Positions 27,854 to 37,375 are shown, counted from the stretch's first letter. The stretch: DNA of 50,954 nucleotides from Bacilli bacterium (GCA_031272545.1 JAISTP010000029.1:1-50954), one strand, 5' to 3'. Notes: generated by a model not told the origin, from the sequence alone. Translations and numbers: made by a program.

Positions 27854-27884
27854 AAAAAAATCAAGAAAATTAAATTTTCTGATT
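27854..27884 (-). promoter_or_regulatory. terminator-like hairpin in the leader of the three-domain gene
   Basis: Minus strand: AATCA and GAAAAT pair with ATTTTC and TGATT, with one bulged base, followed by seven T. It lies between the predicted promoter (27925-27953) and the start at 27804, so it could act as an attenuator. Confidence 0.5.
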
Positions 27885-27924
27885 TCTTTTACTATAAATA
27901 GCTTACTATCATGTTCTATTTATT

Positions 27925-27953
27925 ATTTTAAAAAATATAATAAATAACCTCAA
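27925..27953 (-). promoter_or_regulatory. promoter for the three-domain gene
   Basis: Minus strand TTGAGG (complement of 27948-27953), 17-nt spacer, TAAAAT (complement of 27925-27930). This gives a leader of about 115 nt. Confidence 0.6.
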
Positions 27954-28181
27954 TAAAATTTTAACATAAATATATTACACTTTAAATAATTTTTATTATT
28001 TTTTTAACAATAACGTTAAAAAATATCAATTCATTATCAAAACTTAAATATTTTATAGGTAAAATATATAAGCATAATATTTATTAAAGTTAAGTAGATA
28101 CTATTATCTTAATACTTATTTCTTTTCATAATATTAATCTTTATTTAAATTATTACAATATATTTATATTATTCACTCTAT
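27954..28181. other. A/T-rich gap, no gene
   Basis: Together with 27805-27953 this makes an almost 400-nt gap. Only very short frames occur. A small palindrome TAACGTTA (near 28012-28019) is the only other structure seen. Confidence 0.4.
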
Positions 28182-28208
28182 AAAGAAAAAATAGCATTAA
28201 TGCTATTT
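28182..28208 (-). terminator. terminator of rpoE
   Basis: A palindrome with half-arm AAATAGCATT (28189-28208) overlaps the rpoE stop. On the minus strand it is followed by TTTTCTTT. Confidence 0.75.
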
Positions 28209-28571
28209 ATTTTCTTTTGTTGCTTTTGGTTCATCATCTTCGAATAATACTTCATCAGTATCTTCTTTAGTTATTATTCCATCTTCACTTTCAATAACAT
28301 CATCATCACTATTGGCATAAATATCATTCATATCAATGTGAACTTTATCAAAAGAATTATTTTCTCTTAAATCCCAAACATTCTCACCTAAAGTAATAAA
28401 ACGAGAATCTAAAGAAAGATCAGTATAGAAACTAGATATTAAATCATCAGCTTCATCATCACTTAAAGATAAATCATTTTTAATGAAATCCCATATTTCA
28501 TAAAAATTTAATCCTTCAGCTCTTTCTTTTAATAAATGATATGCGACATCAGTTTTTGATAAATTATTCAT
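28203..28571 (-). CDS. rpoE: RNA polymerase delta subunit
   Basis: 122 residues. N-terminal HARE-HTH winged-helix domain (about 1-75, with VAYHLLKERAEGLNFYEIWD and DSRFITLGENVWDLR) and a disordered acidic tail (about 85-122, rich in Asp and Glu). Delta aids polymerase recycling and is found in Bacilli and relatives. It is last in the HD hydrolase-DUF1934-argS-rpoE operon, 10 nt after argS. Confidence 0.95.
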   Translation of the reverse strand: MNNLSKTDVAYHLLKERAEGLNFYEIWDFIKNDLSLSDDEADDLISSFYTDLSLDSRFITLGENVWDLRENNSFDKVHIDMNDIYANSDDDVIESEDGIITKEDTDEVLFEDDEPKATKENK

Positions 28572-28581
28572 TATTTTCCTC

Positions 28582-30231
28582 CTACATTTTTTCTAAAGCT
28601 TTAATACCTATTAAATCTAAGGCATTTGCTAAAGTTATCTTACAAGCCTCTAACAAGTACAAACGAGCACTAGTTAAAGACATATTATCACGATTAATGA
28701 CCTTGCACTCATTATAATATGAGTGAAATAAACTTGCAAGTTTATTAATATAATTAGTAATACGATGAGGCGCTCTAATTTTAGCTGCATCCATTACTAC
28801 ATTTGGGAAATCATTAATATGTTTAATTAAATTTATTTCTTTTTCATTAGCTAATAAAGAAGCATCTAATTCTTGAATAGTTAATTCTTTTGCTAATTCT
28901 AAAATACTACAAATACGAGCATGAGCATATTGAGCATAATAAACAGGATTATCATTTGATTTAGAAGTAGCTAATCCTAAATCAAAATCAAAATGTGAAC
29001 TACCAGCACGAGATGCAAAGAAATATCTAACTGCATCATTTCCTACTTCTTCACATAATTCTCTTAAACCAACTGCATTACCAGTACGTTTAGACATTTT
29101 AACTTCTTCACCATCCCTTATTAAACGAACCATTTGCACAATATCAACATCTAATAAGTCTTTTTTACCAGTAAATATTTCAATAGCAATCTTCATTCTT
29201 TTAATATAACCATGATGATCAGCACCCCATAAATTAATCATATAATCAGCACCATTTTCTATTTTTTGCATATGATTAGCAATATCAGGTGTTAAATAAG
29301 TTAAAGTACCATCACTTTTTACAAGAACACGATCTTTATCATCACCATATTCAATAGATTTTAACCATAGTGCACCATCTTTTTCATAAGTCGCATTATT
29401 TTCTTTTAATATAGTTAAAGCTTTTTCAACTTTTTTATCATCATAAAGTTTTTGTTCACTAGTCCATACATCAAACTCAACATTAAAATCTTTTAAATCT
29501 TTTTTTAATTTATCTAATTCAAATTGTAAAGCTGTTTGTTTAAAAAATTGATAAGCTTCTACACTATCATCATTAAGATATTTATCTTTAATTAAATTCT
29601 TAATTAAAAAAGCAATATCTTTAATATCATCTCCATAGTAGCCATCTTCAGGCATAGGTTTTGTTATATCAAATAATTCATGATATCTAACAATCACACT
29701 CTTGGCAAGATTATCAATTTGATTACCTGCATCATTAATATAATACTCTCTAATAACATTAAAACCAGCTTTTTTATATAGTCTCGTAATTGAATCTCCT
29801 AAACTAGCTTGACGAGCATGTCCTAAATGTAAATCTCCTGTTGGATTGGCACTAACATATTCTACATTAATTACTGGATGTTCTTGTAAAGGCCATTGAC
29901 CATAAGCTTCTTTTAAATTAATGATATTTTTTATTGAAGCAGCTAAGTTTTCTTTATTCATAAATAAATTAATAAATCCAGGACCAGCAATCTCTATTTT
30001 TTCAACATCAACACTTTGATAATCAAAAACATCTTTAATTTTATTTGCTAAATCAAGTGGTTTTAAACCAAAAGTTTTACTATGTTTTAAAGCTACATTA
30101 CTAGCATAATCACCATTTTTATTGTCTTTAGGTATTTCGATAATAATATCATTATCATTTAATGAATTATTTTCAATATCATTTAATGCTTTTAATAAAG
30201 CTTGTTTTAATTTACTTTCAATTAATTCCAT
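28582..30231 (-). CDS. argS: arginyl-tRNA synthetase
   Basis: Charges tRNA-Arg. 549 residues, class I. N-terminal Arg-specific domain (about 1-105), HIGH-type motif HLGH at 135-138 within NPTGDLHLGHARQ, KMSKRTGNAVGL as the KMSKS-type motif, and a C-terminal anticodon-binding helical domain. The start overlaps DUF1934 by 14 nt with GAGGAG upstream. No T-box leader is present. Confidence 0.97.
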   Translation of the reverse strand: MELIESKLKQALLKALNDIENNSLNDNDIIIEIPKDNKNGDYASNVALKHSKTFGLKPLDLANKIKDVFDYQSVDVEKIEIAGPGFINLFMNKENLAASIKNIINLKEAYGQWPLQEHPVINVEYVSANPTGDLHLGHARQASLGDSITRLYKKAGFNVIREYYINDAGNQIDNLAKSVIVRYHELFDITKPMPEDGYYGDDIKDIAFLIKNLIKDKYLNDDSVEAYQFFKQTALQFELDKLKKDLKDFNVEFDVWTSEQKLYDDKKVEKALTILKENNATYEKDGALWLKSIEYGDDKDRVLVKSDGTLTYLTPDIANHMQKIENGADYMINLWGADHHGYIKRMKIAIEIFTGKKDLLDVDIVQMVRLIRDGEEVKMSKRTGNAVGLRELCEEVGNDAVRYFFASRAGSSHFDFDLGLATSKSNDNPVYYAQYAHARICSILELAKELTIQELDASLLANEKEINLIKHINDFPNVVMDAAKIRAPHRITNYINKLASLFHSYYNECKVINRDNMSLTSARLYLLEACKITLANALDLIGIKALEKM

Positions 30232-30634
30232 TAGTATTCTCCTCTATTTCTATTTTAAATGTTATTTTAGATAACAAAGTGTTATTATCAAAAATACCAT
30301 ATCTCATAAATAATTCTTTATTATTAATTACATAATCAATAAGTTTAATATCTTGAATTAAGTTGATATCATGAGTTAATATCTTAACATATCCAGTATT
30401 ATCAAGACAATAAATTATTATTTTCTTATTAGCAGAATTTGCTTTTATAATAAATTCATTTTCATTATAAGCAAGATGATAACTAGTATTAATATTATCA
30501 TCTAAATAATAATCTAAATAATAGTATTCTTCATCATTATAATAATTAGCTAAACATTGATAAGTATTTTCTTCAATAAGTTCGTCGTTTTCATTAAAAT
30601 TAATACTATTTATTTTAAGTAATACATTATTCAT
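30218..30634 (-). CDS. DUF1934 family protein (YwiB-like)
   Basis: About 138 residues from the ATG at 30634, chosen for its GGAG site 8 nt upstream and because it overlaps the HD gene stop. Beta-rich, no signal peptide, consistent with a small calycin-like beta-barrel of DUF1934, which in Bacilli is often just upstream of argS (Bacillus subtilis ywiB-argS). The function is not known. It ends with TGA, one of two TGA stops in the window. Confidence 0.75.
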   Translation of the reverse strand: MNNVLLKINSINFNENDELIEENTYQCLANYYNDEEYYYLDYYLDDNINTSYHLAYNENEFIIKANSANKKIIIYCLDNTGYVKILTHDINLIQDIKLIDYVINNKELFMRYGIFDNNTLLSKITFKIEIEENTNGIN

Positions 30635-31862
30635 TAAGAACACTCCGATAATCTTGATGGTAATATAACTTTAATTCAATTTTATCTTTAGCACTATTAA
30701 CAATTGCTTCCACAAGATTAGACGCATTAGCTAATTCTTCAATTTTATTATCTTTAGTAATAATATTAATACTTTGTGAATTTATTTCTCCATAATACTT
30801 ATAAAAAGATGATTTAGCTTGTAATATTTCGAAAAAATAATTCTTTTTTATTGTATCATCAACTATTTTATTTATTAAATTAAGTCCTTCTTGTTCACTA
30901 GATATATCTAAAGCTTTAAATAACTTACGATTAATAAAACAATAACTTAATTCTTTTAATATATAATCTTCTTCATTAATAAAGTTTTTAAAGTAATAAA
31001 TGAGAATACTCTCATCTAAAAGAAGATAATCTTCAATATTTATTATCTCATTTTTTAAAAAAGGAATAAGTAAGTTAATATCATGTTTAAATGAATAATT
31101 ATTTTCATATAATTCTTTAACTCTTCTTAATAACTTATTTAATATAATTTCATATGAATTAGCTGTTTGATGTAAATAAACTTGCCAATACATATGATAT
31201 CTAGCAAAGATATAATCTTCTAAAGCATGAACACCACTTTCTTTAAAGACAATAATATTATCTTTAACAACCATGCTTCTTAATAATCTTTCTAAATCAA
31301 AATGACCATAACTAACCCCACAATTAGTCGCATCACGTAATAAATAATCCATTCTATCAGCATCTACTTGACTTGAGATTAATTGAATTAATAATTTATT
31401 AGAATGAGTATGATTGATAACAGCAGCTACATTGCTTGCTAAATGTGAATCATATTTATTTAAAACTTTATTAATATTAGAATCTTCACATATTATTCGT
31501 TGTGACATATTTTCATGATCAGTATTAAATACATCTTCAAAGGCATGTGAATATGGACCATGACCAATATCATGAAGTAAACCAGCACATAAAGCAACTA
31601 TTTTATCATAATTACTTATTTCTTCTTTAATTACTTCATTGATGATACGATTAACTAAATGATAAACACCTAATGAATGAGTAAAGCGAGAATGTTCAGC
31701 GGAAGGAAAAACCATAAATGTTCCTCCTAATTGGTGAATTCGTCGTAAACGTTGCATTTCAGGAGTATTAATTAAATCCCATATTATTTGATAATTAATA
31801 GTAATATTACCATGAATATTATCCCGAATAACTTTTGTTTCAAACATTAACTCATCAACCAT
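30627..31862 (-). CDS. HD-domain phosphohydrolase (YwfO/dNTPase-like)
   Basis: 411 residues. HSRFTHSLG at 57-65 and HDIGHGPYSHAFE at 97-109 provide the metal-binding HD residues; SSQVDADRMDYLLRD near 164-178 gives the distal Asp. This is the pattern of deoxynucleotide triphosphohydrolase-like proteins of the YwfO group. GAGGTG precedes the ATG. It heads the operon with DUF1934, argS and rpoE. dNTPase activity is plausible but the true substrate is unknown. Confidence 0.88.
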   Translation of the reverse strand: MVDELMFETKVIRDNIHGNITINYQIIWDLINTPEMQRLRRIHQLGGTFMVFPSAEHSRFTHSLGVYHLVNRIINEVIKEEISNYDKIVALCAGLLHDIGHGPYSHAFEDVFNTDHENMSQRIICEDSNINKVLNKYDSHLASNVAAVINHTHSNKLLIQLISSQVDADRMDYLLRDATNCGVSYGHFDLERLLRSMVVKDNIIVFKESGVHALEDYIFARYHMYWQVYLHQTANSYEIILNKLLRRVKELYENNYSFKHDINLLIPFLKNEIINIEDYLLLDESILIYYFKNFINEEDYILKELSYCFINRKLFKALDISSEQEGLNLINKIVDDTIKKNYFFEILQAKSSFYKYYGEINSQSINIITKDNKIEELANASNLVEAIVNSAKDKIELKLYYHQDYRSVLNE

Positions 31863-31904
31863 TAAAACACCTCTTTCTAATTGAATATTATACCATATTT
31901 ACTA

Positions 31905-31938
31905 GACAAAAAAATAAAAAGGACTGTATTTGTCCTTT
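31905..31938 (-). terminator. terminator of the first esterase gene
   Basis: On the minus strand AAAGGAC and GTCCTTT pair around a 7-nt loop and are followed by TTATTTTTTT. It lies just after the stop at 31944. Confidence 0.75.
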
Positions 31939-31943
31939 ATATA

Positions 31944-32798
31944 TTACTTCATCACTAGCTTACCACCAGATACCCATTTATCACTTGGTTTCAATCCAAG
32001 CCATTTTAAGGCATGTTCGATTCCTTTATCCCAGAAATCCCAATCATGTTCACCAGGACCTGTAACCCAAGTTACATCATAACCCATAGCAATCATTTTA
32101 TCTTTAAAAGTAACATTATATTCATATAACCAATCTTCAGTTCCACACTCTGAATAGATCTGTGGTAATGGTTTACCACTATCTTTTAGTGCTTGAGCTA
32201 AAGCATAATAATCAGTTTTTAAATTATTTTTTCCTAATAATTCACTAATATCTTCAACACCAAACATTGTTTCATATTGTCTTTTAGTATAAATAAACTC
32301 CCTACTTTCATTATTAGTAGCCATCATCATTTCTAAATTAAAACCACCACTTAAAGCAATTACTTTAGAGAAAGTATCAGGATATTCTAAAGCTAACATT
32401 AAAGCTCCATATCCTCCCATTGAACATCCTCCAATATAAGTATCTTCTCTTTTATTTGATAAATTAAAAGTATTACGAGTAAATTCAATTAATTCTTCAC
32501 CTATTAATTTACCATAATAATCACCAGATATTTCTGAATCACGATAGAATTTATTATCTCCATCTGGCATTACAACACAAATATCTAATTCATCAGCTAA
32601 ACGTTGAATACGAGTTTGATAATTCCAACAAAAATAATTATCTAAGATACCATGTAATAAATATAACGTTTTCATTGCCGGTGCTTTCTTAGGTTTATCT
32701 TCATCATTAATATATGTCTTATCTGTTGGTAAGACAATAGTAAATTTCGCAAATCTTAGTAAGTTTTGTGAAAAAAAGTTTACTTCAGCTACTGCCAT
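31944..32798 (-). CDS. esterase, PF00756-like alpha/beta hydrolase (copy 1)
   Basis: 284 residues, esterase D/FrmB-type alpha/beta hydrolase without signal peptide. LLHGILDN at 47-54 is the oxyanion loop, the nucleophile lies in GGCSMGGYGAL (Ser 126), and GPGEHDWDFWD near 249-259 gives the His. Related enzymes include the tributyrin esterase EstA of lactococci, which hydrolyse short-chain acyl esters. A paralogue lies at 49837-50676. GGAGG precedes the ATG. It is a single gene. Confidence 0.88.
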   Translation of the reverse strand: MAVAEVNFFSQNLLRFAKFTIVLPTDKTYINDEDKPKKAPAMKTLYLLHGILDNYFCWNYQTRIQRLADELDICVVMPDGDNKFYRDSEISGDYYGKLIGEELIEFTRNTFNLSNKREDTYIGGCSMGGYGALMLALEYPDTFSKVIALSGGFNLEMMMATNNESREFIYTKRQYETMFGVEDISELLGKNNLKTDYYALAQALKDSGKPLPQIYSECGTEDWLYEYNVTFKDKMIAMGYDVTWVTGPGEHDWDFWDKGIEHALKWLGLKPSDKWVSGGKLVMK

Positions 32799-32933
32799 AG
32801 TATTTCCTCCTATTTTCTAATATTCATAATATATAGATAATAACATAATTAATAATTATTTAGTACCTTAAATTAATAAAAATTAATTATTTTTACATTA
32901 TAAATATATTTTAAACAATAATTTTGGTACTTA

Positions 32934-32964
32934 TAAAAAAATCAATCATTAATAAGATTGATTA
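32934..32964 (-). terminator. terminator after the decayed ferredoxin gene
   Basis: Minus strand AATCAATC and GATTGATT pair around an 8-nt loop and are followed by at least six T. It lies 27 nt beyond the ancestral stop of the decayed gene. Confidence 0.8.
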
Positions 32965-32990
32965 AAAAATATATAATTTTAATATTTTAA

Positions 32991-33799
32991 CTATTTATTA
33001 GTTATATTATTAGCTTCAATAATTTCTTTTAATGAAACATTAGGATTTAATCATCGTACTGTTGATTTCTCATTTTTAAATGAAGAGCATTCTCAAAACA
33101 AAGATGGATACAGGCCATACAATATTCACATTTATTGCTAAAAATAATTTCTTTATTAATATTATCTTTAAAAGAAATGTTATATACTGGACATACTTTA
33201 ATACAAGTTGCACATTTATTACATTTATTATCAATAATATAATTTTGAGCTTGTTTGCCATTCATCACTAATTTAGAACCTATCTTAACCAAAAAAGTAA
33301 TAAATCTATCTTTATTAGATACTTCTGCTTTATTATGCTTAAAGTTTTTAATATCTGAAATAATATTATCTAGATTAGTTTTAACATTCTTCTTTGGTAA
33401 TCTTTCTTTTATTTCATAATTAATATCAAATTTAGGAAGATAATTACTAACCATGGCTAGATGTGCTACATAATCAATGTGATAACCTAAATGTAGTGCT
33501 TGTTGTTGAAGATTATATAAACTAGATAAAATAGTACCACCACATGTTTCTATAGCAAAAATATATTCAGCTTTAAATTTTGTTTTCTTTAAAAAGTTAT
33601 TTACCATTTTAGGTGGAGCATAACCATAAATAGGGAAAACAAAACCAATTATTTCATCTTGATATTCTTTAATTGTTTTAACAATAACTTGTGGTATTGA
33701 AATAAGTTTTACATTACTAAAATTATTAGCAATCACTTTTGTAAGACTTAAAGAATTACCAGTTGCACTAAAATAAAAGATAGTAATATTTTTATCTAT
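32991..33799 (-). pseudogene. decayed flavodoxin/2[4Fe-4S] ferredoxin (EFR1-type)
   Basis: The open part (33047-33736) encodes a flavodoxin-like core (GFVFPIYGYAPPKMV) and two 4Fe-4S motifs, CNKCATCIKVCP and CEYCMACIHLC. Upstream the same frame continues with the FMN-binding start ITIFYFSATGNSLSLTK (to about 33799) but no ATG, GTG or TTG begins it. Downstream, after a one-base deletion in an A run (33073-33077), another frame carries LNPNVSLKEIIEANN, typical of the family end, interrupted by TGA (33051-33053) and ending at 32991. A shortened protein from the internal GTG would lack FMN binding. It lies 20 nt after murA. Confidence 0.7.
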
Positions 33800-33820
33800 C
33801 TTTTCGTTTATTATTTTTTA

Positions 33821-35086
33821 TTAATCATCACTTTTTTTCTCACGCCATATTTTAGCACCTAATGAAGATAAAACTTCATCTATTTTAGTATAACCACGAT
33901 CAATATGATAAATATTATCTATTTCAGTTATTCCTTTAGCCATTAAACCTGCGACAATCATGGCGGCTCCACCTCTTAAATCAGTGGCACTAACTTGAGC
34001 TCCATTTAAATTATCATTCTTTTCGACAATAGCCATATTCATAAAAGTACTTACTTTAGCACCCATTTTTTGCAATTCCAAAACATGTTTAAAACGCTCT
34101 GGATAAATACTATCAGTTATTTTTGAAATACCATTAGCTTTCGTTAATAAAGCGGTAAGTGGCTGTTGTAAATCAGTCGCAAAACCTGGATATGTTTGAG
34201 TAGTTACATCAATAGCTTTATATTCATTAAAAGATTCTTTAACAACTATACTATCTTCACATATTTCTAAATTAACACCCATTTCTTTTAATTTAGAAGT
34301 TAGAGAGTCTAAATGTTGAGGAATAATATTATCAATAACAACATTTTCACCAACTGCCGCTGCTATGATTAAATATGTTCCTGCTTCAATACGATCAGGT
34401 ATTATTTCATGAATACATGAATGTAGATAATCTACTCCTGTAATAGTTATTTCATCAGTACCGGCACCTTTAATCTTAGCGCCCATTTTATTAAGTAAGT
34501 TACATACATCAATAATTTCTGGTTCTTTAGCTGCATTTTCAATAACAGTAATGCCTTGAGCTTTCGTAGCCGCAAGAATGATATTAATAGTTGCTCCTAC
34601 TGAAGCAAAATCTAAATAAATATGACTACCAACTAAAGAATCAGTTTTTAAATGATAACCATCATAATCATCTATTCTTTCAACACCTAATGATTCAAAA
34701 CCTTTAATATGTAAATTAATTGGTCTAGGGCCTAGATAACATCCACCAGGCATCTTCATTTTAACTTCATTAAATTTACCTAATAAAGAACCCATAAAAT
34801 AATATGAAGCTCTTAATTTAGAAGCTAAAGAATTAGGTAATTCTTTGTTTTTCATATTCTTAGGATTAGCAATAAATTCATCACCTTTTAAAGTTACTTC
34901 AACATCTAAAAATTCAAGAATTTCAGCTAATACTTGAACATCACTAATATTAGGAACTCCTTGTAAAATTACTTCTTCATCAGCAAGACATAAAGCTGGT
35001 ATTAAAGCTACAGTTGCATTTTTAGCACCATGAATTTTAACTTTACCATTTAATTTATGTTGACCATCTATTTTAATAACTTCCAT
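33821..35086 (-). CDS. murA: UDP-N-acetylglucosamine 1-carboxyvinyltransferase
   Basis: First committed step of peptidoglycan synthesis: transfers enolpyruvate from PEP to UDP-GlcNAc. 421 residues. KNATVAL gives Lys 22-Asn 23, LRASYYFMG follows at 91-99, and the catalytic loop KMPGGCYLGPRPI holds Cys 116, so fosfomycin sensitivity is predicted. The ribosome site (GAGTGATG) is weak and distant. It follows thiI and precedes the decayed ferredoxin gene. Confidence 0.96.
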   Translation of the reverse strand: MEVIKIDGQHKLNGKVKIHGAKNATVALIPALCLADEEVILQGVPNISDVQVLAEILEFLDVEVTLKGDEFIANPKNMKNKELPNSLASKLRASYYFMGSLLGKFNEVKMKMPGGCYLGPRPINLHIKGFESLGVERIDDYDGYHLKTDSLVGSHIYLDFASVGATINIILAATKAQGITVIENAAKEPEIIDVCNLLNKMGAKIKGAGTDEITITGVDYLHSCIHEIIPDRIEAGTYLIIAAAVGENVVIDNIIPQHLDSLTSKLKEMGVNLEICEDSIVVKESFNEYKAIDVTTQTYPGFATDLQQPLTALLTKANGISKITDSIYPERFKHVLELQKMGAKVSTFMNMAIVEKNDNLNGAQVSATDLRGGAAMIVAGLMAKGITEIDNIYHIDRGYTKIDEVLSSLGAKIWREKKSDD

Positions 35087-35152
35087 TATTTAACATCACT
35101 CTTTTTCTTATTAATATTAAAGCTTATACATTATACCTTAATTATATGAATT

Positions 35153-36355
35153 TTAAAACAAATCATCATCGATGTTTAAAATATCATTAATTGTATTTTT
35201 ATTAATAATTATTGTTTCTACTTTATTAATACATTCTTGTACTTCTTTATCATAATCAAAACGCTTTTCATTTTTAATTACTTTATCTAAATGGGGATGA
35301 GTTACAGGATTACTTGGTAAGAATATTGTACAACAATCTTCATATGGTAAGATACTTAATTCATAAGTATTAATCTTTTTAGCAAGATCAATTATTTCTA
35401 ACTTATCTAAACAAGCACAAGGTCTAATGATTGGTACATTAGTAACTTCATTAATTACCACCATACTTTGTAAAGTTTGACTTGCGACTTGAGCAATACT
35501 TTCACCATTAATAATAACTTCGATATTTTTTTCTTTAATAATACCTTGGGCAATCCGATACATCATTCTTCTTAAAATAGTCATTGAATAAGATGCATCA
35601 CAATATTTATTAATAGCTAATTGCATCTGTGTAAAAGAAACATTATATAGTACAACTTCATCAGTATATGCTAAATACTTACTAGCTAATTGTAATACTT
35701 TATTTAAAGCTTTTGCGGAAGTATATGGTGGTGAAGCAAAATGAATACATTCTACTTTTACGCCCCTTTTCATAGCTAAATAACCAGCTACTGGTGAATC
35801 TATGCCACCACTTAACATCAATAAACCTTTACCGCTAATACCTACTGGATAACCACCAGCACCATTTATTTTTTCAAAAAAGATATAAGCACTTGCATCT
35901 TGTCTAATATCAATATTAATTCCTAATTGATAATGATGAACATCTACTTTTAAATCAGTTTCTTTTAATATTCTGCTAGCAATTTTACGATTAATTTCAT
36001 CACTAATCATTGGATAAGATTTATCACCACGTTTAGTAATAACTTTAAATGTTTGATACTTACTAAAATCTATTATTTCCATAATAGCATCTTCAATTAC
36101 TTGATATTCTTTACTTACTTTCTTAGCTAAAGAAAATGATTGAATACCAAAAACATCTTTTAATTCATTCATTATTTCATTAACATCATAATCTTTGAAA
36201 TTAAGATACATACGATCACGATGAGATCTAATATCAATATTTTGATAATGAGATAATTTCTTTTTAATATTTCCTTCTAAACGATCAATAAATAACTTTC
36301 TATTTTTTCCTTTAGTATTTAATTCACCGTATCTTATTAAAATTACATCTTGCAT
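35153..36355 (-). CDS. thiI: tRNA 4-thiouridine synthetase
   Basis: 400 residues: N-terminal ferredoxin-like/THUMP region (about 1-165), then the PP-loop SGGIDSPVAGYLAMKRG at 182-198. The rhodanese domain of the enterobacterial form is absent, so sulfur must come directly from a cysteine desulfurase. The partner is presumably the NifS-like gene at 39198-40340. In Bacillus subtilis nifZ and thiI are adjacent and near ezrA; here the restriction-modification operon lies between them. Confidence 0.95.
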   Translation of the reverse strand: MQDVILIRYGELNTKGKNRKLFIDRLEGNIKKKLSHYQNIDIRSHRDRMYLNFKDYDVNEIMNELKDVFGIQSFSLAKKVSKEYQVIEDAIMEIIDFSKYQTFKVITKRGDKSYPMISDEINRKIASRILKETDLKVDVHHYQLGINIDIRQDASAYIFFEKINGAGGYPVGISGKGLLMLSGGIDSPVAGYLAMKRGVKVECIHFASPPYTSAKALNKVLQLASKYLAYTDEVVLYNVSFTQMQLAINKYCDASYSMTILRRMMYRIAQGIIKEKNIEVIINGESIAQVASQTLQSMVVINEVTNVPIIRPCACLDKLEIIDLAKKINTYELSILPYEDCCTIFLPSNPVTHPHLDKVIKNEKRFDYDKEVQECINKVETIIINKNTINDILNIDDDLF

Positions 36356-36371
36356 ATTTAACTCCTAACTA

Positions 36372-36412
36372 AAAACATAACTACTATATTATACTATAAA
36401 TAGTTATGTTTT
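36372..36412 (-). terminator. inverted repeat between the restriction gene and thiI
   Basis: Arms AAAACATAACTA (36372-36383) and TAGTTATGTTTT (36401-36412) with a 17-nt loop; TTTTTAGTTAGG follows on the minus strand. It could end the restriction-modification operon, though it lies right before the thiI ribosome site. Confidence 0.5.
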
Positions 36413-36460
36413 ATGTTTTGTTTCAAAATAATTACTTAAAATGAGAGTGAATTATGTTTA

Positions 36461-37330
36461 TTAAAGATTATTATTTAATTTATTTAAGACTCCATTTTTT
36501 AAATCATTTAAATTATAAATATGTTCCATTATTTCAAATGTTTCTTTTAGATTATTTTTAGCTGTTTTCCATCCGATTCCATCAGTAATCCAAATAAATT
36601 CAACATTATCAATTTCTTTAGTTTCAGTTGCAATCATTTTATAAGAACGAGCTGTTTCATTTAATTTAGAACCGCCACCAGAATAAAAATTAACTTCAAT
36701 CAAATAAATTTTATTATTTTTTTTTGCGACAAAATCAAATCTTTTTACAGTTTCACCATTATTAGTAACATTAGATAAATCTAAATTAAATTCTTTTTCT
36801 ATTTCATGATTTCTCATTTCTTTAAATAGAGATTCATTTAATTTAAAACCACAATCTTCAAAATATTTTTGAACGATATTTTCCATAATTTGTCCAGTTC
36901 TATTTTTACGAGCATTAGTATCCATTCCAACTTCTACACCTGTTACATAATCATAGACACTTGCTATTAAATGATTAGATAATAAATCAAATAATCCTGT
37001 TTTTTCCATAAATATTGCATATTCTTCATTAGTATAATTTTTCATCTTAAAATCAAAATAATATTCATCTTCAAAATCTTTTATTTTAACAATTTCATCT
37101 ACCCTTTTTGCAATTAAAATTGGAATGACCTTTAATATTTCTGGATATTCTTTAAGTAAATATAAGAAATCATCTTTAATATTTTTGCTTCCTATTAAAC
37201 TATTAATAATATTCAAACTTATTTTTATTTTATCTACTTTTTCATATACTCCTTCAAAATTAGTATAGTATTTCCAATCAGCAATACTATCTTTCATTGT
37301 ATTTAGCCATTTATTAAAATCTCTATTCAA
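36461..37330 (-). CDS. dpnB: type II restriction endonuclease, DpnII/MboI family (GATC)
   Basis: 289 residues. GMDTNARKNRTGQIME at 135-150 is a hallmark of DpnII-type enzymes, and RFDF (Asp 199) with IYLIEVNFYSGGG (Glu 212) fits the PD-(D/E)XK-like core. The expected target is unmethylated GATC. The start codon is TTG with AAGGTG about 10 nt upstream; no better start exists. It is third in the operon after two methyltransferases, the same order as DpnII of Streptococcus pneumoniae. GATC specificity is inferred from family and partners. Confidence 0.88.
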   Translation of the reverse strand: MNRDFNKWLNTMKDSIADWKYYTNFEGVYEKVDKIKISLNIINSLIGSKNIKDDFLYLLKEYPEILKVIPILIAKRVDEIVKIKDFEDEYYFDFKMKNYTNEEYAIFMEKTGLFDLLSNHLIASVYDYVTGVEVGMDTNARKNRTGQIMENIVQKYFEDCGFKLNESLFKEMRNHEIEKEFNLDLSNVTNNGETVKRFDFVAKKNNKIYLIEVNFYSGGGSKLNETARSYKMIATETKEIDNVEFIWITDGIGWKTAKNNLKETFEIMEHIYNLNDLKNGVLNKLNNNL

Positions 37331-37375
37331 TTAATCCAACACCTTTCTTATAAATATATTTTTTAAATATTTAAA

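Noticed and set aside
33051-33053. TGA read as Trp (code 4) in the decayed ferredoxin gene
   Set aside because: All intact genes use TGG for Trp and full-length genes show no internal TGA. TGA also serves as stop for two genes (ends at 30218 and 38159), so the standard code fits.
33080-33271. Frames on both strands inside the ferredoxin region
   Set aside because: They are shadows of the Cys/Ile-rich coding sequence in other frames with no ribosome sites.
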